The notes below the pieces were generated by a model. The model made no database searches. It was not told the origin of the DNA and saw only the letters and a program-made list of their open reading frames with translations. From the NCBI RefSeq assembly GCF_018742245.1, contig NZ_CP036132.1, forward strand, positions 3,033,001 through 3,097,000: 64,000 nucleotides of DNA. Direction: 5' to 3'. This DNA comes from Bacillus mycoides (GTDB lineage Bacteria > Bacillota > Bacilli > Bacillales > Bacillaceae_G). A program made the position numbers and the translations under genes. Of this stretch, positions 61,668-64,000 are shown piece after piece (the first letter of the stretch is position 1; each line of letters begins with the position of its first letter).

Positions 61668-63301
61668 GCTTCGTACACATCCTCCCACGTTAATGCAAAT
61701 GGCAACTCTCTACGGATGAATCTATTAATAGATGTTGTATAAAAGAAGTTACCACTAAAGAATTCTTTCGGAGCATCATTCATAATGACCTTCCCGTCAA
61801 ATAACATCATGCACTGATCTACATACTTTGCTGCAAATTCAATATCATGCGTTGCCATTACAATTGTTGTACCTTCTTTTTGCAACTGTTTAAATAGCTC
61901 TCCTACTCTTTCCTTTTTCCATGGATCTAATCCCTTTGTCGGCTCATCCAGTAATAAGAAAGTTGGCTTTGACAATAACGTTGTACATAATGCGAGTAGT
62001 TGCTGCTCTCCGCCGCTACAATCATGTGGATGGCGCTCTTTAAGTGAATCTAACCAGAATTTTTCCAACATTTCTTCTGCTATTACTTTTCCCTCTTCGC
62101 CATATAATTCACGCGCACGCTCATAAACCTCTTCCCATACTGTATCAAATGTAAAATGATAGTACGGATGTTGCGATACGTACCCTATACTTTTAAATCG
62201 TTCTTTCGAATCAATTTTATGTATCACTTTTCCATTCCACTTTACCTTACCTCTTCTAGCTTTTTGCAATCCTGCTAAAATCGTTAACAGTGTAGACTTC
62301 CCAGTTCCGTTTTTCCCAACTAGAGCTGTCCATTTTCCCTTTTCGATGTTCACTGTTAAATCTCGTAAAATAAGTGGACTATTTTTTTCATATTGAAAAG
62401 ATATATGTTCTGCACTTAAAATTACTTCTTGCTTTTCACATTGTTCTACTTGCCCATTCCTATATGATATCGCTGAAAAATCATTCATTTTCATTTGCGC
62501 TTCTCGCACTGTAAATGGAATCTCTTTCACATTCCACTCTAAAAACAATCTTGGAATTTGCGGAATGAATGGACGGAACTTTTCTACTTCCCACATGTTC
62601 GCTATAACCGTTTTAGGGCTACCATCATAAACTATTCGGCCCTTATCCATACAAACGACACGAGTCGCTAGCGACATCACCTCATCTAAACGATGTTCAC
62701 TTAAAATAATCGTAATTCCAAGTTCTTCATTAATACGCTTTAACAATCCTAAAAACTCTTTCGCTGCAATCGGATCTAGTTGTGCTGTCGGTTCATCCAG
62801 TAATAGTAACTTCGGCTGCATAACTAATACCGCCGCTAAATTTACTAGTTGTTTTTGACCACCAGATAAAGTATGAACAGATTGATGTAACAAATCTTGA
62901 AATCCTAAAAAGCTAATGAGTTCCGCTATTCTTTGTTGAATAATATGTGATGGTAGCCCGATATTTTCTAAAGAGAATGCTAATTCTTGAATAACTGTAT
63001 CCATTACGAGCTGATTTTCTGGATTTTGAAATACCATACCAATTTCTTGTGCAGATAATAAATCAGGTACTTCTTCTAATAAAGCACCATCATAATATGT
63101 ATGTCCAGAACGCGTGCCAATTGGAAGTAACTCCTTTTTGAAATGCTTTAATAAAGTTGTCTTCCCAGAACCTGAACCACCAGCAAGTACTATAAATTCT
63201 CCTTTTTGAACAGAAAGAGAAATATGCTGTAACGCTTCTTCATTTTCATCAGCATATATAAATGATAAATTCTTTATTTCTGCATGCGCCACCATATCCA
63301 T
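61640..63301 (-). CDS. ECF transporter duplicated ATPase
   Basis: 553 residues, two fused ABC domains. Domain 1: LAGGSGSGKTTLLK (Walker A), LSGGQKQLVNLAAVL (signature), LLLLDEPTAQLD (Walker B). Domain 2: LVGKNGTGKSTLLT, CSGGEQQLLALCTTL, LLLDEPTKGLD. Such tandem ATPases (YkoD-like) power ECF vitamin and metal transporters. All catalytic motifs intact. Overlaps the T-component gene by 28 bp. Confidence 0.96.
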   Translation of the reverse strand: MDMVAHAEIKNLSFIYADENEEALQHISLSVQKGEFIVLAGGSGSGKTTLLKHFKKELLPIGTRSGHTYYDGALLEEVPDLLSAQEIGMVFQNPENQLVMDTVIQELAFSLENIGLPSHIIQQRIAELISFLGFQDLLHQSVHTLSGGQKQLVNLAAVLVMQPKLLLLDEPTAQLDPIAAKEFLGLLKRINEELGITIILSEHRLDEVMSLATRVVCMDKGRIVYDGSPKTVIANMWEVEKFRPFIPQIPRLFLEWNVKEIPFTVREAQMKMNDFSAISYRNGQVEQCEKQEVILSAEHISFQYEKNSPLILRDLTVNIEKGKWTALVGKNGTGKSTLLTILAGLQKARRGKVKWNGKVIHKIDSKERFKSIGYVSQHPYYHFTFDTVWEEVYERARELYGEEGKVIAEEMLEKFWLDSLKERHPHDCSGGEQQLLALCTTLLSKPTFLLLDEPTKGLDPWKKERVGELFKQLQKEGTTIVMATHDIEFAAKYVDQCMMLFDGKVIMNDAPKEFFSGNFFYTTSINRFIRRELPFALTWEDVYEACPNDMLHL

Positions 63302-64000
63302 TCCCTTCCTTCCATTACAATCGGTAAACTAATAAACATCATAAATAGGAAAAACATCATTCCATCATATTGCTGGAATAGTATTGATTCCACTTTCGGA
63401 TAAATGATCAACTTTCCTCCACCATAATAACTAAATATGAATGAGGTTATAAGTAGAATACTTAAATAACTTAGCGTGTACCAATCGCGTCTTTCCATTC
63501 TATATCGAATATAAGTCGTACGCTTCGTTACACCAAATCCGCGAGCTTGCATAGAATCTGCTGTTTGTAGTGCATCTTCTAACGAACAAACTAATAACAC
63601 TTGAAGTAACTTCATCCCATTTTTTATACGCTCAATGAGTGAACCCGAATCTAATTGTACACCTTTCGTTTTTTGGACGAGTGTAATTTTCTTTAACCGC
63701 CTAATAAACAAAGGAACAAATCGCACTGTAATCATCGTTAACAATGCAACTTTCGGTGAAATTCTTGAAAACAAATATAAAAATTTATGACTCGAAATAA
63801 TATCGTTATAAGAAGCAAACGTAAACATAATCGTAACTAATAATAGCCCCATAACAAGCCCAAACATAACTGCCTCAAGCTTAATCCGGCTATCTCCTAA
63901 CCAAAATAACGTAGTCGCCCCTCTATGTGTTAATAGAGAATTAAATAAAATTACCATTAAAAAGAATACAATAGCACTCGGCAGCATGTTTCTTATTTTC
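63274..64000 (-). CDS. ECF transporter T component (5' end outside window)
   Basis: The frame is open to the window edge. Membrane helices plus the cytoplasmic coupling helices: SLEDALQTADSMQARGFGVT K contains the A-R-G signature of EcfT that docks into the ATPases, and IERIKNGMKLLQVLLVCSLE D the first coupling helix. The N-terminal helices are missing from the window. First gene of the T-ATPase-S operon as seen here. Confidence 0.92.
   Translation of the reverse strand, partial: KIRNMLPSAIVFFLMVILFNSLLTHRGATTLFWLGDSRIKLEAVMFGLVMGLLLVTIMFTFASYNDIISSHKFLYLFSRISPKVALLTMITVRFVPLFIRRLKKITLVQKTKGVQLDSGSLIERIKNGMKLLQVLLVCSLEDALQTADSMQARGFGVTKRTTYIRYRMERRDWYTLSYLSILLITSFIFSYYGGGKLIIYPKVESILFQQYDGMMFFLFMMFISLPIVMEGREWIWWRMQK

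Overview
The window is low-GC Firmicute DNA of the Bacillus cereus group (B. cereus/B. thuringiensis type). The clearest signs are a complete haemolysin BL operon (hblC-hblD-hblA-hblB) with a PlcR box, IS231 and IS240-type insertion sequences, a BclA-like collagen protein, alpha/beta-type SASP genes, and strong AGGAGG ribosome binding sites. The host core genes at the right end suggest a chromosomal location.

Layout. 0-7.3 kb is a scrapyard of prophage and mobile DNA: an IS231 relic, a HAD phosphatase, two endolysin fragments, a YolD-like gene, a broken serine resolvase, a broken DUF2829/Tad2-family gene and a 3'-truncated group II intron. 7.4-11.1 kb holds a collagen-like surface protein and short phage-type genes separated by look-alike terminators. 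11.2-15.3 kb is an IS231-bounded mobile cassette with perfect 11-bp target duplications; it carries tetR, dltB and dltC beside a full IS231. 15.5-26.6 kb holds small host genes, several tied to sporulation (SASPs, DUF3231, DUF2512, DUF2383, DUF378), plus a CarD-like regulator and a soluble acyl-ACP desaturase. 26.7-28.7 kb is a serine resolvase with a palindromic res-like region and an IS240 that truncates a CPBP protease gene.

29-47.5 kb: two paralogous lipoproteins, a uridine-kinase-like protein, a second IS231 with target duplication, then hbl. hblB follows a relic of a second hblD copy and a 195-bp IS6-like mini-element, so the tandem duplication that made hblB can be read from the DNA. 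Upstream of hbl lie a long leader, a broken secreted-peptide gene, a PlcR box and an 11-bp tandem repeat array. A MarR/DUF3147 pair, a P-loop kinase, another IS240 and unknown proteins follow. IS231-type ends at 33063 and 46423 bracket this segment in inverted orientation.

47.5-64 kb becomes more ordinary: a GNAT acetyltransferase behind a T-box-like leader, a kinase-like protein, a disrupted HEIGH metallopeptidase beside an IS231-type end, an IclR-rocB-permease amino-acid module, an AtoE-type fatty-acid transporter, a flavodoxin-fold oxidoreductase, a SWIM protein, a SAM-I riboswitch ahead of a small winged-helix-like gene, YwiC, and an ECF transporter operon (T, fused ATPases, S) that runs off the right edge.

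The main theme is repeated IS231/IS6 activity using GGG-N5-CCC-like targets, leaving cassettes, scars and truncated genes around virulence and envelope loci.
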